DNA of 64,000 nucleotides. It comes from an uncultured Rhizobiaceae group bacterium (GTDB lineage: Bacteria > Pseudomonadota > Alphaproteobacteria > Rhizobiales > Rhizobiaceae). Both the position numbers and the translations under genes were made by a program. The DNA is taken from assembly GCA_947501445.1 (NCBI GenBank), contig CANMVS010000001.1, positions 434,001-498,000 of the forward strand, written 5' to 3'. The notes beneath the pieces are model-generated. The model worked only from the letters and a program-made list of their open reading frames with translations, did no database searches and was not told the DNA's origin. Positions 8,709 through 16,291 of the stretch are shown one piece after another (position 1 is the first letter of the stretch; each line of letters begins with the position of its first letter).

Positions 8709-9689
8709 TCATTTACCTCTGTGCTTGAATGTCTCGGCTGCAACGGCCAGTGCGATAACCAGACCAATGATGACAGCCTGCAGGAACGGAGACACGCTGA
8801 GCAGATTTAATCCGTTACGCAAAACGCCGATGATCAGGACACCGATAAGGGTTCCGACGACACCGCCAGTACCACCGGAAAGACTGGTACCGCCTATTAC
8901 AACTGCCGCAATCGCGTCCAGTTCATAGGCGACACCGGAACTTGGTTGAACAGAATCGAGACGCGCCGCCAGTAATATCCCGGCAAGGCCCGCCAGAAGA
9001 CTGCACAGGGTGTAGACAAAAACAGTTTTGCGTTTGACGTTGATGCCTGCCAGGCGCGCAACCTCCGGGTTTCCGCCGATGGCGTATAGTTCCCGTCCAC
9101 CGTTGCGATAGCGAAGATAGAGTATACCAAGCACGAATACGACGAGCATAACAGCCACTGTCGTGGTCAAAAAACCACCATGACGAATGATCGCACCCAG
9201 ATTGAACCATGGTGGAAAGCCAATAATTTGCGAACCGTTGGTGACCATATTGGCAAGTCCACGCGCAATGGACATCATGGCGAGTGTGGCAATGAAGGCG
9301 GGCACCTTGAATTCGGTTATCAACAGGCCGGATATGGCACCGCACATGGCGGCAGCAACCAACGCGCCTGTGATCGCTACCGCCATGGGCATACCGGCCG
9401 TCACGTTCAGATAACCCAACACCATCATCGATAGCGCCAGTACCGAACCAACGGCCAAATCAATACCACCAATCAAAATGACGAATGTCATTCCGACAGC
9501 CATGATCCCAAGGACCGTAATCTGGTCAAGAATATTGAGAAAATTGCGCAGGGAAAAAAAGGAATCTGTTGCAATGGTCAAAAACAGACACAGCAGAAGC
9601 AGGCCGATAAGGGGCCCCGTGGCACCGCGCAGCGAAAAGATATTCGCAAAATTCGCTTTTTGCCTAACCGTTCCACCCGTCGCGTTCAT
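8709..9689 (-). CDS. Sugar ABC transporter permease (RbsC type)
   Basis: 326 residues with eight to ten hydrophobic segments, normal for BPD_transp_2 monosaccharide permeases. The family landmarks GGIDLAVGSVLALSMMVLG and GGTSLSGGTGGVVGTLIGVL are present; the second is the cytoplasmic loop that contacts the ATPase. It is the first gene of the leftward operon, with GAGGGGATGG before the ATG. A promoter (9734-9760) and an operator-like 14-mer (9704-9717) lie immediately upstream. Confidence 0.94.
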   Translation of the reverse strand: MNATGGTVRQKANFANIFSLRGATGPLIGLLLLCLFLTIATDSFFSLRNFLNILDQITVLGIMAVGMTFVILIGGIDLAVGSVLALSMMVLGYLNVTAGMPMAVAITGALVAAAMCGAISGLLITEFKVPAFIATLAMMSIARGLANMVTNGSQIIGFPPWFNLGAIIRHGGFLTTTVAVMLVVFVLGILYLRYRNGGRELYAIGGNPEVARLAGINVKRKTVFVYTLCSLLAGLAGILLAARLDSVQPSSGVAYELDAIAAVVIGGTSLSGGTGGVVGTLIGVLIIGVLRNGLNLLSVSPFLQAVIIGLVIALAVAAETFKHRGK

Positions 9690-9703
9690 TCCATCCCCTC
9701 ACG

Positions 9704-9717
9704 TGAATATTTATTCA
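9704..9717. promoter_or_regulatory. Operator-like site 1 of a divergent pair
   Basis: TGAATATTTATTCA, with arms TGAATA and TATTCA. It sits between the leftward promoter and the permease start, just past the expected transcription start. Twelve of its 14 bases match the site at 9852-9865, exactly 148 bases away. The likely binder is the SorC-type regulator at 13188-14174. Confidence 0.6.
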
Positions 9718-9733
9718 TCTATGATGGAAAATT

Positions 9734-9760
9734 CTTATATATAAATCTGGAGCCTGTCAA
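9734..9760 (-). promoter_or_regulatory. Putative sigma-70 promoter for the leftward ABC operon
   Basis: On the reverse strand, TTGACA (9760-9755) and TATAAG (9739-9734) are separated by 15 bases. Transcription would start near 9727, so the 14-mer at 9704-9717 would lie about 10-23 bases downstream, a typical repressor position. Spacing is slightly short. Confidence 0.5.
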
Positions 9761-9816
9761 GGCAAATGACATTCCAGATACACGACTGTGAGCGAATGAG
9801 TTGCCCTCGAACAGCC

Positions 9817-9845
9817 TTGACAATATGGGTACGCGTATGTTTATT
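9817..9845 (+). promoter_or_regulatory. Putative sigma-70 promoter for the transketolase operon
   Basis: TTGACA (9817-9822) and TTTATT (9840-9845) are separated by 17 bases. Expected transcription start is near 9852, inside the second operator-like site. The arrangement mirrors that of the leftward promoter. Confidence 0.45.
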
Positions 9846-9851
9846 TCGTAT

Positions 9852-9865
9852 TGGATAATTATTCA
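9852..9865. promoter_or_regulatory. Operator-like site 2 of a divergent pair
   Basis: TGGATAATTATTCA, which differs from the site at 9704-9717 at two positions. It overlaps the expected start of the rightward transcript, 20 bases before the transketolase start codon. Confidence 0.55.
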
Positions 9866-9884
9866 TACTATAAGCAGGTACCTG

Positions 9885-10706
9885 ATGGAGATCGACGAGC
9901 TCATCGCAACAGCAAACCGCATAAGACGCCGTGATCTTCAGGCTGTTTTTGACGCTGGTGCAGGTCACATTGGCGGCGAAATGTCAGTCATTGATATTTT
10001 GACAACACTGTATTTTCACACGATGAACATTGATCCGTCCATTCCATTGAGCCCAAACCGGGACAGGCTCGTCCTGAGCAAAGGACACACCGCCTGCGCC
10101 CTTTATGTAACGCTGGCGGAAAAGGGCTTTATTCCGAAAGAGGAAATTTCTACCTTTCTGAAACCCCATTCGAGGCTCAACGGGCACCCCAACAGAGTAA
10201 AAGTACCTGGCGTCGAAACAAACACCGGTCCACTTGGACATGGTCTTCCGGTGTCGGTAGGCATGGCGAAAGCAGCCAAGCTTGATAATGCGTCCTGGCG
10301 AACTTTTGTCATCACTGGCGATGGGGAAATGCAGGAGGGCAGTAATTGGGAAGCCATTATGTGTGCCGCCCACCTCCAGCTAGATAATCTGACGCTGATT
10401 ATTGACCACAATAAATTGCAGCAGGGTGCATCGCTTGCCGATACAAACAATGTCGCACCGCTTGTGCCAAAACTTGCAGCCTTTGGATGGGCAGTTGAAG
10501 AGGTAGACGGCCATGATATGGCTCAATTGCGCATGGCGCTTGATGCCGATGCGATTACCATTGGCAAACCAAAATGCATAATAGCCCATACCCACAAAGG
10601 CCACCCGATCTCGTTCATGTCAGATAATGTCATGTGGCATCACGGTGTTCCCAATGCTGAACAATACAACAGTGCCATGGCGGAGTTGTTGGAGGCAGCA
10701 CAATGA
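9885..10706 (+). CDS. Transketolase, N-terminal (TPP-binding) subunit
   Basis: 273 residues from ATG 9885 (MEIDELIATANRIRRRD); an in-frame start at 9801 would cross the promoter and operator. It is the first half of a split transketolase and binds thiamine diphosphate through ITGDGEMQEGSNWEAIM and the downstream DHN. GHIGGEMSVIDILTTLYF and LSKGHTACALYVTLAEKGF are family hallmarks. It forms the active enzyme with the next gene, whose start overlaps this stop by 4 bases, and transfers a two-carbon ketol unit between sugar phosphates. Because it is in a sugar operon with a kinase, it is probably a pathway-specific enzyme and not the housekeeping one; this is inference. Confidence 0.93.
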   Translation: MEIDELIATANRIRRRDLQAVFDAGAGHIGGEMSVIDILTTLYFHTMNIDPSIPLSPNRDRLVLSKGHTACALYVTLAEKGFIPKEEISTFLKPHSRLNGHPNRVKVPGVETNTGPLGHGLPVSVGMAKAAKLDNASWRTFVITGDGEMQEGSNWEAIMCAAHLQLDNLTLIIDHNKLQQGASLADTNNVAPLVPKLAAFGWAVEEVDGHDMAQLRMALDADAITIGKPKCIIAHTHKGHPISFMSDNVMWHHGVPNAEQYNSAMAELLEAAQ

Positions 10707-11668
10707 ATGCCCCTGTCGACATGACAAATCTACACGACTGCCGGGATGCTTTTTCAAAAACACTGGAAGCACTGGCTGGGGCGAATGATGATATTGTAAC
10801 CGTGTGCAATGACTCGGTTGGTTCCAGCAAAATGAGCGGTTTCAGAGAAAAATTTCCTCAACGATTGATCAATGTTGGCATTGCAGAACAGAACATGGTT
10901 GGAGTTGCGGCCGGGTTGGCCAATGGCGGTAAAATTCCATTCGTGTGTTGTGCTTCTCCCTTTTTGACAGGCCGTGCACTTGAACAGATCAAGGCTGATG
11001 TCGCCTACTCCCAGACCAATGTGAAGCTGTGCGGGATCAGTTCCGGGCTGGCCTATGGAGATCTTGGCCCGACACATCATTCGATAGAAGATTTTGCGTG
11101 GATCCGGGCGCTGCCGAATATAACGATCGTTGCACCGACAGACAGCACAGAAACTGCTGCTGCAACCCGGTGGGCTGCACATCATGATGGCGCAGTTTTT
11201 CTTCGATTGAGCCGGGTCGGCGTGCCTGACATTTTGCCTGAGAACCATAGGTTTGTAGCCGGCAAAGCTGACAGACTGAATGAAGGCGACGATGTTACCA
11301 TTATCGCCAATGGGGTCCTGACACACCGTGCGCTGCTGGCCGCACAATTGCTGTCACAGCGGGGAATATCTGCACGCGTCCTCAACATGGCAACGGTGCG
11401 GCCAATCGATTCCGGCGAAATCATTGCAGCTGCAGAGGAAACAGGCGCCATTATAACCTGTGAAGAACACACAGTCTTCGGCGGGTTGGGCAGTGCGGTG
11501 GCAGAAGTTGTTGTACAATCCTGCCCGGTGCCGATGAAATTTTTGGGCGTTCCGGGCATATTTGCGCCGACGGGCTCGGCAAATTTCCTGCTTGATGAAT
11601 TTGGCATGTCCCCGCAGGGTATCGCAGATAGTGCCACCGTATTGATGAAGAAAAGGGCATCGGCTTGA
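10703..11668 (+). CDS. Transketolase, C-terminal (pyrimidine-binding and C) subunit
   Basis: 321 residues, the second half of the split transketolase. The pyrimidine-binding part shows INVGIAEQNMVGVAAGLA, in which the E of AEQN activates the cofactor, then GDLGPTHHSIEDFAWIRALPN. The C-terminal part (about 190-310) has ARVLNMATVRPIDSGEI and CEEHTVFGGLGSAVAEVV, typical of transketolase and 1-deoxyxylulose-phosphate synthase C-domains. Both junctions overlap (ATGA with the previous gene, TGATG with the kinase), so the three are translationally coupled and probably made in fixed ratio. Confidence 0.93.
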   Translation: MNAPVDMTNLHDCRDAFSKTLEALAGANDDIVTVCNDSVGSSKMSGFREKFPQRLINVGIAEQNMVGVAAGLANGGKIPFVCCASPFLTGRALEQIKADVAYSQTNVKLCGISSGLAYGDLGPTHHSIEDFAWIRALPNITIVAPTDSTETAAATRWAAHHDGAVFLRLSRVGVPDILPENHRFVAGKADRLNEGDDVTIIANGVLTHRALLAAQLLSQRGISARVLNMATVRPIDSGEIIAAAEETGAIITCEEHTVFGGLGSAVAEVVVQSCPVPMKFLGVPGIFAPTGSANFLLDEFGMSPQGIADSATVLMKKRASA

Positions 11669-13140
11669 TGGCTCAACGCGTTGTTCTTGCCGTTGATGAA
11701 GGAACGACCAACAGTAAGGCTGTTGTGGTGAACCGGGACGGCGCCATTTTGGCGTCTGCATCAACACCGGTCGCGTCACACCATCCCCAATCAGGCTGGG
11801 TCGAGCAGAACGCCGATCAAATCTGGACCAGCACGGTCGATGCCATAGAAAACTGTATCAGCAAAGCTGGGGCTGTAGAGATTGTTGCAATCGGCATATC
11901 CAACCAGCGTGAGTCCATTCTGCTTTGGGACAGGAAAACCGGCCTGGCGCTTGGCCCGGTCATCACCTGGCAATGCCGCCGCACGGCGCTGGCCTGTGAA
12001 AAACTGAAGGCCGAGGGGCGGGAAGTCGATATCATTGCCCGCACGGGCCTTCCAATCGACCCGCTTTTTCCGGCGACAAAAATCGGCTGGCTGTTGAAAA
12101 ACCACGGTAAAGACAGTGCTGCAGAAGACATTTGCATCGGAACAGTTGATGCGTGGCTGATATGGAATTTTTCCGGTGGTCTTATCCACGCGACCGATCG
12201 CTCGAATGCAGCACGGACTCAGCTTTTCAACCTGTCCGGTTTGCAGTGGGACAGTCACTTGTGTGGCCTTTTCGGGGTATCAGAAAGCATGCTGCCGGAT
12301 GTCCGCGATTCATCAGGGTCCTTTGGCACGACCAAAAATGTTAGTGGATTGGCCGATGGCATTCCGATTGCCGCTGCCATTGGTGATTCTCATGCCGCCC
12401 TTTTTGGGCATGGCGCTTTCATCCCGGGTGACGGCAAAATAACGTTTGGCACGGGTTCATCAATTATGGCCACGGTGCCGGAATTTGTTGCGCCACCACC
12501 GGGTGTGACTACAACAATTGCCTGGTCACTTGAAGGCGTACCAACCTATGCGTTTGAGGGCAATATTCTGGTGAGCGCGTCCATACTTCCCTGGACGGCT
12601 GATCTTTTGGGACTTTCCGATGTTGATGCACTACTGGAAATGGCGCGCAGTGTTGAAACCTCACTTGACGTTCAACTGGTCCCTGCCCATGTGGGCCTGG
12701 GCTCGCCCCATTGGAATTCGGCTGCGCGGGGACTTATCAGCGGCCTCTCCTTTGGCGCCGGTCAACCGCATATCGCCAGAGCGGCCTGTGAAAGCATTGC
12801 CCTGCAGGTTCACGACGTGTTTGAGATAATCGAACCGAGTTTCGAAACCGGCATCGGAAGACTTTACGTTGACGGGGGCCCAAGCGGAAATTCCTTCCTC
12901 ATGTCCATGGTGGCCGATTATCTCGATCACCCGGTCATTACCCGTCAGGCAACCGAAGCATCTGCACTTGGTGCTGCCTATCTTGCCGGACTGGCGGTCG
13001 GATTTTGGCCTGATCTTGATGCGCTGCTGGCGCTAAAGGACGAAACTGTCTGCATCGAACCATCAATGGACGAAGAGACCAGAAGCAGGCGACTGCTGGC
13101 ATGGAAAGAGGCTCTGGCACGCTCGACGCTGGGAACCTGA
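11668..13140 (+). CDS. FGGY-family carbohydrate kinase (glycerol-kinase-like)
   Basis: 490 residues from ATG 11668, which overlaps the preceding TGA. It phosphorylates a sugar, ketose or polyol with ATP. The N-domain begins VVLAVDEGTTNSKAVVVNRDG, has GWVEQNADQIW and the glycerol-kinase-like TWQCRRTA, and the C-domain has ITFGTGSSIMATV and LYVDGGPSGNSFLMSMVADYL for ATP binding. The active-site base should be the D of AIGDSHAALFGHG. Coupled to a transketolase, the product is expected to be a ketose phosphate. Xylulose, ribulose or apulose are all possible; the sequence alone does not decide. Confidence 0.9.
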   Translation: MAQRVVLAVDEGTTNSKAVVVNRDGAILASASTPVASHHPQSGWVEQNADQIWTSTVDAIENCISKAGAVEIVAIGISNQRESILLWDRKTGLALGPVITWQCRRTALACEKLKAEGREVDIIARTGLPIDPLFPATKIGWLLKNHGKDSAAEDICIGTVDAWLIWNFSGGLIHATDRSNAARTQLFNLSGLQWDSHLCGLFGVSESMLPDVRDSSGSFGTTKNVSGLADGIPIAAAIGDSHAALFGHGAFIPGDGKITFGTGSSIMATVPEFVAPPPGVTTTIAWSLEGVPTYAFEGNILVSASILPWTADLLGLSDVDALLEMARSVETSLDVQLVPAHVGLGSPHWNSAARGLISGLSFGAGQPHIARAACESIALQVHDVFEIIEPSFETGIGRLYVDGGPSGNSFLMSMVADYLDHPVITRQATEASALGAAYLAGLAVGFWPDLDALLALKDETVCIEPSMDEETRSRRLLAWKEALARSTLGT

Positions 13141-13187
13141 TTGAATAGGATGGCCGCCCAAAGCCAACAAATACGGAGATGCTTTTC

Positions 13188-14174
13188 GTGTCGCGATTAA
13201 ACGAACTCAGGATGATTGCTCGGGTAGCCCAAATGTACCATGTGGAGGGCCAGCGTCAGGCTGAAATCGCACAACACCTCAGAATCTCGCAGGCCTCTGT
13301 TTCCCGAATGCTGAAAAAGGCGAAACAGGAAGAAATCATTCGCACCACCATTGTCGCACCACCGGGCACCTATGGTCTGATGGAAGCAAAGCTGCGCGAT
13401 AAATTCAATCTCCCGGAAGCCATCATCGTGGAATGCACCGAAGATCGCGATGGTGCGATCATGTCTCGCATTGGCGAAGCCGCAGCTCATTTTGTTGAAG
13501 CCACGATGCAGACTGATGAGATCATCGGTGTTTCGAGCTGGAGTGAGACCATCCTCAAAATGGTTGACAATATTCATCCTATGAAGTCGGCCACGGCAAA
13601 ATATGTTGTTCAGACATTGGGCGGCATGGGCGCACCGGGCGTACAGACTCACGCCACACAGCTCACGACGCGTTTGGCAAAAATTACCGGCGCAGAGCCG
13701 CTTCTTTTAAGTGCACCGGGTGTCGCACAATCGCGCGAGGCAAAACTGGTCATGCTCAGCGATCCCTATGTCTGCGAGACAATGGACGTGTTCAGCAAGA
13801 TTACAATGGCCATTGTTGGTGTTGGTGCTGTTGAACCATCCAGCATGTTGACCCGCAGCGGCAACACTTTTTCATCCAAGGAACTCGCCGATCTTACCGA
13901 GGCCGGTGCTGTCGGGGATATCAGCCTTCGATTTTTCAGTGCTGATGGAAAGTCCGTGGCAACACCGCTTAATGATCGCGTCATTGGCATGCCGATGGAA
14001 GATCTGGCGAAGGTTGACAGGGTTATCGGGCTTGCCGGTGGATTGAGCAAGACACCAGCCATTTTGGGTGCATTGAGAACCGGCGTGCTGGACGTGTTGA
14101 TTACAGACAAATTCACCGCTGAACGCCTGTTGCAATTGGTGGGTGAAGATATGACCACCCTGGAGGAACTATGA
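13188..14174 (+). CDS. SorC-family (sugar-binding) transcriptional regulator
   Basis: 328 residues from GTG 13188, which has CGGAGA 8 bases upstream; the ATG at 13179 lies too close to that site. The N-terminal HTH reads VEGQRQAEIAQHLRISQASVSRMLKKAKQ. The large C-terminal domain (about 60-325) has the SorC/DeoR-C fold landmarks VVQTLGGMGAPG, AIVGVGAVEP and IGLAGGLSKTPAILGALRTG, which bind a phosphorylated sugar effector. It is the most likely reader of the twin sites at 9704 and 9852, with the kinase product as effector. The next gene overlaps its stop by 4 bases. Confidence 0.9.
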   Translation: MSRLNELRMIARVAQMYHVEGQRQAEIAQHLRISQASVSRMLKKAKQEEIIRTTIVAPPGTYGLMEAKLRDKFNLPEAIIVECTEDRDGAIMSRIGEAAAHFVEATMQTDEIIGVSSWSETILKMVDNIHPMKSATAKYVVQTLGGMGAPGVQTHATQLTTRLAKITGAEPLLLSAPGVAQSREAKLVMLSDPYVCETMDVFSKITMAIVGVGAVEPSSMLTRSGNTFSSKELADLTEAGAVGDISLRFFSADGKSVATPLNDRVIGMPMEDLAKVDRVIGLAGGLSKTPAILGALRTGVLDVLITDKFTAERLLQLVGEDMTTLEEL

Positions 14175-14953
14175 ACCGATTTCAAGACCAGACGGTTGTC
14201 GTTACAGGCGGCAACAAGGGTATTGGCTATGCGATCGCGGAGCGCTTTGCACAAGAGGGTGCAAATCTGGTTATCGCTTCAATTGAGCCACAGGTTGAGG
14301 AAGCCGCTGACGCATTGGCCAAACATGGCACGCGCGTCATACCGCTCGTTTGTGACGTCACGGATATTGATGCAGTAAAAGCACTTTACGATTGCTGTGA
14401 AAACACATTTGGCACTGTCGATGTTTCGGTTCAAAATGCCGGTATCATCACCATTGCCAAGGTAGAAGATCTGACTGAGCGCGAATGGGATGCAACCATG
14501 GACGTCAATACAAAGGGGGTGTTTTTGTGTTGCCAGGAAGCGATCAGACGGATGCGCAAATCAGGCAATGGCGGAAGGCTCATAAACACCGCATCGGGAC
14601 AGGCGCGTGACGGGTTCATCTTTACACCCCATTATGCGGCCTCAAAGTTTGGTGTAATGGGACTCACCCAAAGTCTCGCCAAGGAAGTTGCCATGGACGC
14701 CATCACCGTGAACGCCATCTGCCCCGGTATTATTCGCACCGAGATGTGGGAATACAATGATCGCGTCTGGGGCAAAATGCTTGGCGATTTCAAACCTGGT
14801 GAGTTGATGGAATCCTGGGTGCAGAACATTCCAATGAAACGTGCAGGCTCCGGTTCGGATGTGGCCGGGCTGGTTGCTTTTCTGGCAAGTAAAGATGCCG
14901 ATTACATCACCGGTCAAACCATAAATGTCGATGGTGGATTGATCATGTCTTAG
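14171..14953 (+). CDS. SDR-family NAD(P)-dependent dehydrogenase, probable sugar/polyol dehydrogenase
   Basis: 260 residues with the classical SDR pattern: TGGNKGIG at about 12-19, NAG near 90, catalytic Ser in NTASGQ, YAASK, and a C-terminal ITGQTINVDGGL. It is closest in feel to the glucose/ribitol/xylitol dehydrogenase group. It is the last gene of the transketolase-kinase-regulator operon. A route in which this enzyme or the SDR at 5207 oxidises an imported polyol to a ketose for the FGGY kinase would need no isomerase, and none is seen here. Its TAG stop lies inside repeat copy B. Confidence 0.9.
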   Translation: MNRFQDQTVVVTGGNKGIGYAIAERFAQEGANLVIASIEPQVEEAADALAKHGTRVIPLVCDVTDIDAVKALYDCCENTFGTVDVSVQNAGIITIAKVEDLTEREWDATMDVNTKGVFLCCQEAIRRMRKSGNGGRLINTASGQARDGFIFTPHYAASKFGVMGLTQSLAKEVAMDAITVNAICPGIIRTEMWEYNDRVWGKMLGDFKPGELMESWVQNIPMKRAGSGSDVAGLVAFLASKDADYITGQTINVDGGLIMS

Positions 14954-15050
14954 AGCAATTCAAGCTTTGACGGCATCGGCAAAACCTGAATGCATCGACA
15001 AAATCAAAGGCCGTCACCATTGTCCCGTTTCTGACAAAAAGTGAAACGGG
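14951..15050 (+). repeat. Copy B of the 100-bp two-hairpin repeat
   Basis: It begins at the TAG stop of the SDR gene, so the element supplies or abuts that stop. The first stem is imperfect (ATTCAAGCTTTG against CAAAACCTGAAT); the second pairs CCCGTTTC with GAAACGGG. Same orientation as the other copies. Confidence 0.8.
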
Positions 15051-15134
15051 CTGGCTGGCTGAGCTGCTTGCGTAAGCGGTCTGACGGTCGAAACAGCCAG
15101 GCCGCTTGCCGGCATCATTCGCAGACTTTTACTG

Positions 15135-15611
15135 TCAGGCACTTTTTTGCAAAGCAGTGTGTGCCATCGTCGCATCGAGACTGAGAATTTGTTCAACCGC
15201 ATGCGCAGCTTCAGCGCCCTTTTTGACAAAATGCTCGCGGAAAAATCCCTCAATCTCTTTAGCCGGCTGATAGTTGTGTGGTGTCAGTGAAACCGAGAAA
15301 ACCGGAACCATCGTCTCGAGTTGTACATTCATAAGGCCGGCCACAACTGAATCTGCAACAAAATCATGGCGATATATGCCGCCATCAACGACCAGTGCTG
15401 CGGCAACCACAGCATCATAATTTCCACTTAATGCCAGTTTTTTGGCAAGCAGCGGCATTTCAAATGCGCCGGGCACGGCATAGACATCACTTTTGGCACC
15501 CGGGATCAGGCGCGAAATTTCCGCTTCAAAACCTTCCTGTGCACGATCAACAATATCGGCATGCCAGCGGGCTTTAATAAATGCGATGCGGGGGAGTTGG
15601 TTGTTAGTCAT
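15135..15611 (-). CDS. ribH: 6,7-dimethyl-8-ribityllumazine synthase, type II (RibH2-like)
   Basis: 158 residues. It condenses 5-amino-6-ribitylaminouracil with 3,4-dihydroxy-2-butanone 4-phosphate, the penultimate riboflavin step. Diagnostic stretches are IAFIKARWHADIVDRAQEGF, DVYAVPGAFEMPLLAKKLA and VVDGGIYRHDFVADSVVAGLM, with the catalytic His in YRHDF. RWHADIVD with GGIYRHDF resembles the decameric second lumazine synthase of Brucella and Mesorhizobium rather than the icosahedral RibH1. The gene stands alone, away from other rib genes, directly downstream of an FMN riboswitch. Confidence 0.93.
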   Translation of the reverse strand: MTNNQLPRIAFIKARWHADIVDRAQEGFEAEISRLIPGAKSDVYAVPGAFEMPLLAKKLALSGNYDAVVAAALVVDGGIYRHDFVADSVVAGLMNVQLETMVPVFSVSLTPHNYQPAKEIEGFFREHFVKKGAEAAHAVEQILSLDATMAHTALQKSA

Positions 15612-15691
15612 TTTGGAACCTTACGTAACAATTGCGTTAGGTCCCAGAGCACGAGCAGTCCTTGCCCCGCCCAAACGGCAAAGCGCACACT

Positions 15692-15813
15692 GTTCTCTTT
15701 CATCCGGACTATACCGTCGGCTCCGGAATTACACCGGATCTGCTGACCTTCCATTGCTGGAAGCGCTCGCGGGCTTTAACCGCCGGTGGGGAATTGCACC
15801 CCGCCCTGAGAAC
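15692..15813 (-). ncRNA. FMN riboswitch (RFN element)
   Basis: On the reverse strand the element runs from GTTCTCAGGGCGGGG to GGATGAAAGAGAAC, with GTTCTC and GAGAAC closing the P1 stem. All conserved blocks are readable: CAATTCCCCACCGGCGGTA, AGCCCGCGAGCG, GGTCAGCAGATCCGGTG, AATTCCGGAGCCGACGGT and TATAGTCCGGATGAAAGAGA. It binds FMN and switches off the downstream gene, here ribH, 80 bases away. A GC-rich stretch between riboswitch and start codon may be the expression platform. Confidence 0.97.
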
Positions 15814-15913
15814 AGGCAGAACTTAGTGTGACACCAGCGTTGTTTCAAGCCCTAAAATGCGATGTCAATTGTGCATGAACCGGTTATGGGTCCTGGTGTT
15901 CCAGTGCACCCGG

Positions 15914-16288
15914 TCAGCCTATGGAAAAATCCGGATTATAGATCAATCCGATCACATTGCCCCACGGATCTGACACCGCCGCGACGACAATCTCGCCACC
16001 CACATTATGCGGTTCCTCGACGATGGTTGCACCCAGATCGACAAAACCATTGAGCGCTTTCGTCATGTCAGCGGTTCCCCAATAGGTAAGAACATTGCTG
16101 GTTTTTTTCTCAGCAGACATCGGGTCATTCATCAGACCAAGTTCAAACCCACCGACTGTAAATCCGACATAAAATGCATCATCAAAACTGCACTCAGCTT
16201 CAAAAGCCCGGGCATACCAGTCTTTGGCTTTGCCAAGGTCATCCACCTTGTAAATTGTTGTTCTCAGACCAAGAATTTCTGAAGCCAT
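15914..16288 (-). CDS. VOC-superfamily (glyoxalase/bleomycin-resistance-like) protein
   Basis: 124 residues, one vicinal-oxygen-chelate domain of paired beta-alpha-beta-beta-beta modules, starting LGLRTTIYKVDDLGKAKDWYARAF and ending VSDPWGNVIGLIYNP. Such proteins are metal-dependent lyases, dioxygenases or binding proteins; no specific activity can be assigned. It starts 3 bases after the stop of the NmrA-like gene, so the two form an operon, probably under the divergent LysR regulator. Confidence 0.85.
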   Translation of the reverse strand: MASEILGLRTTIYKVDDLGKAKDWYARAFEAECSFDDAFYVGFTVGGFELGLMNDPMSAEKKTSNVLTYWGTADMTKALNGFVDLGATIVEEPHNVGGEIVVAAVSDPWGNVIGLIYNPDFSIG

Positions 16289-16291
16289 TGT

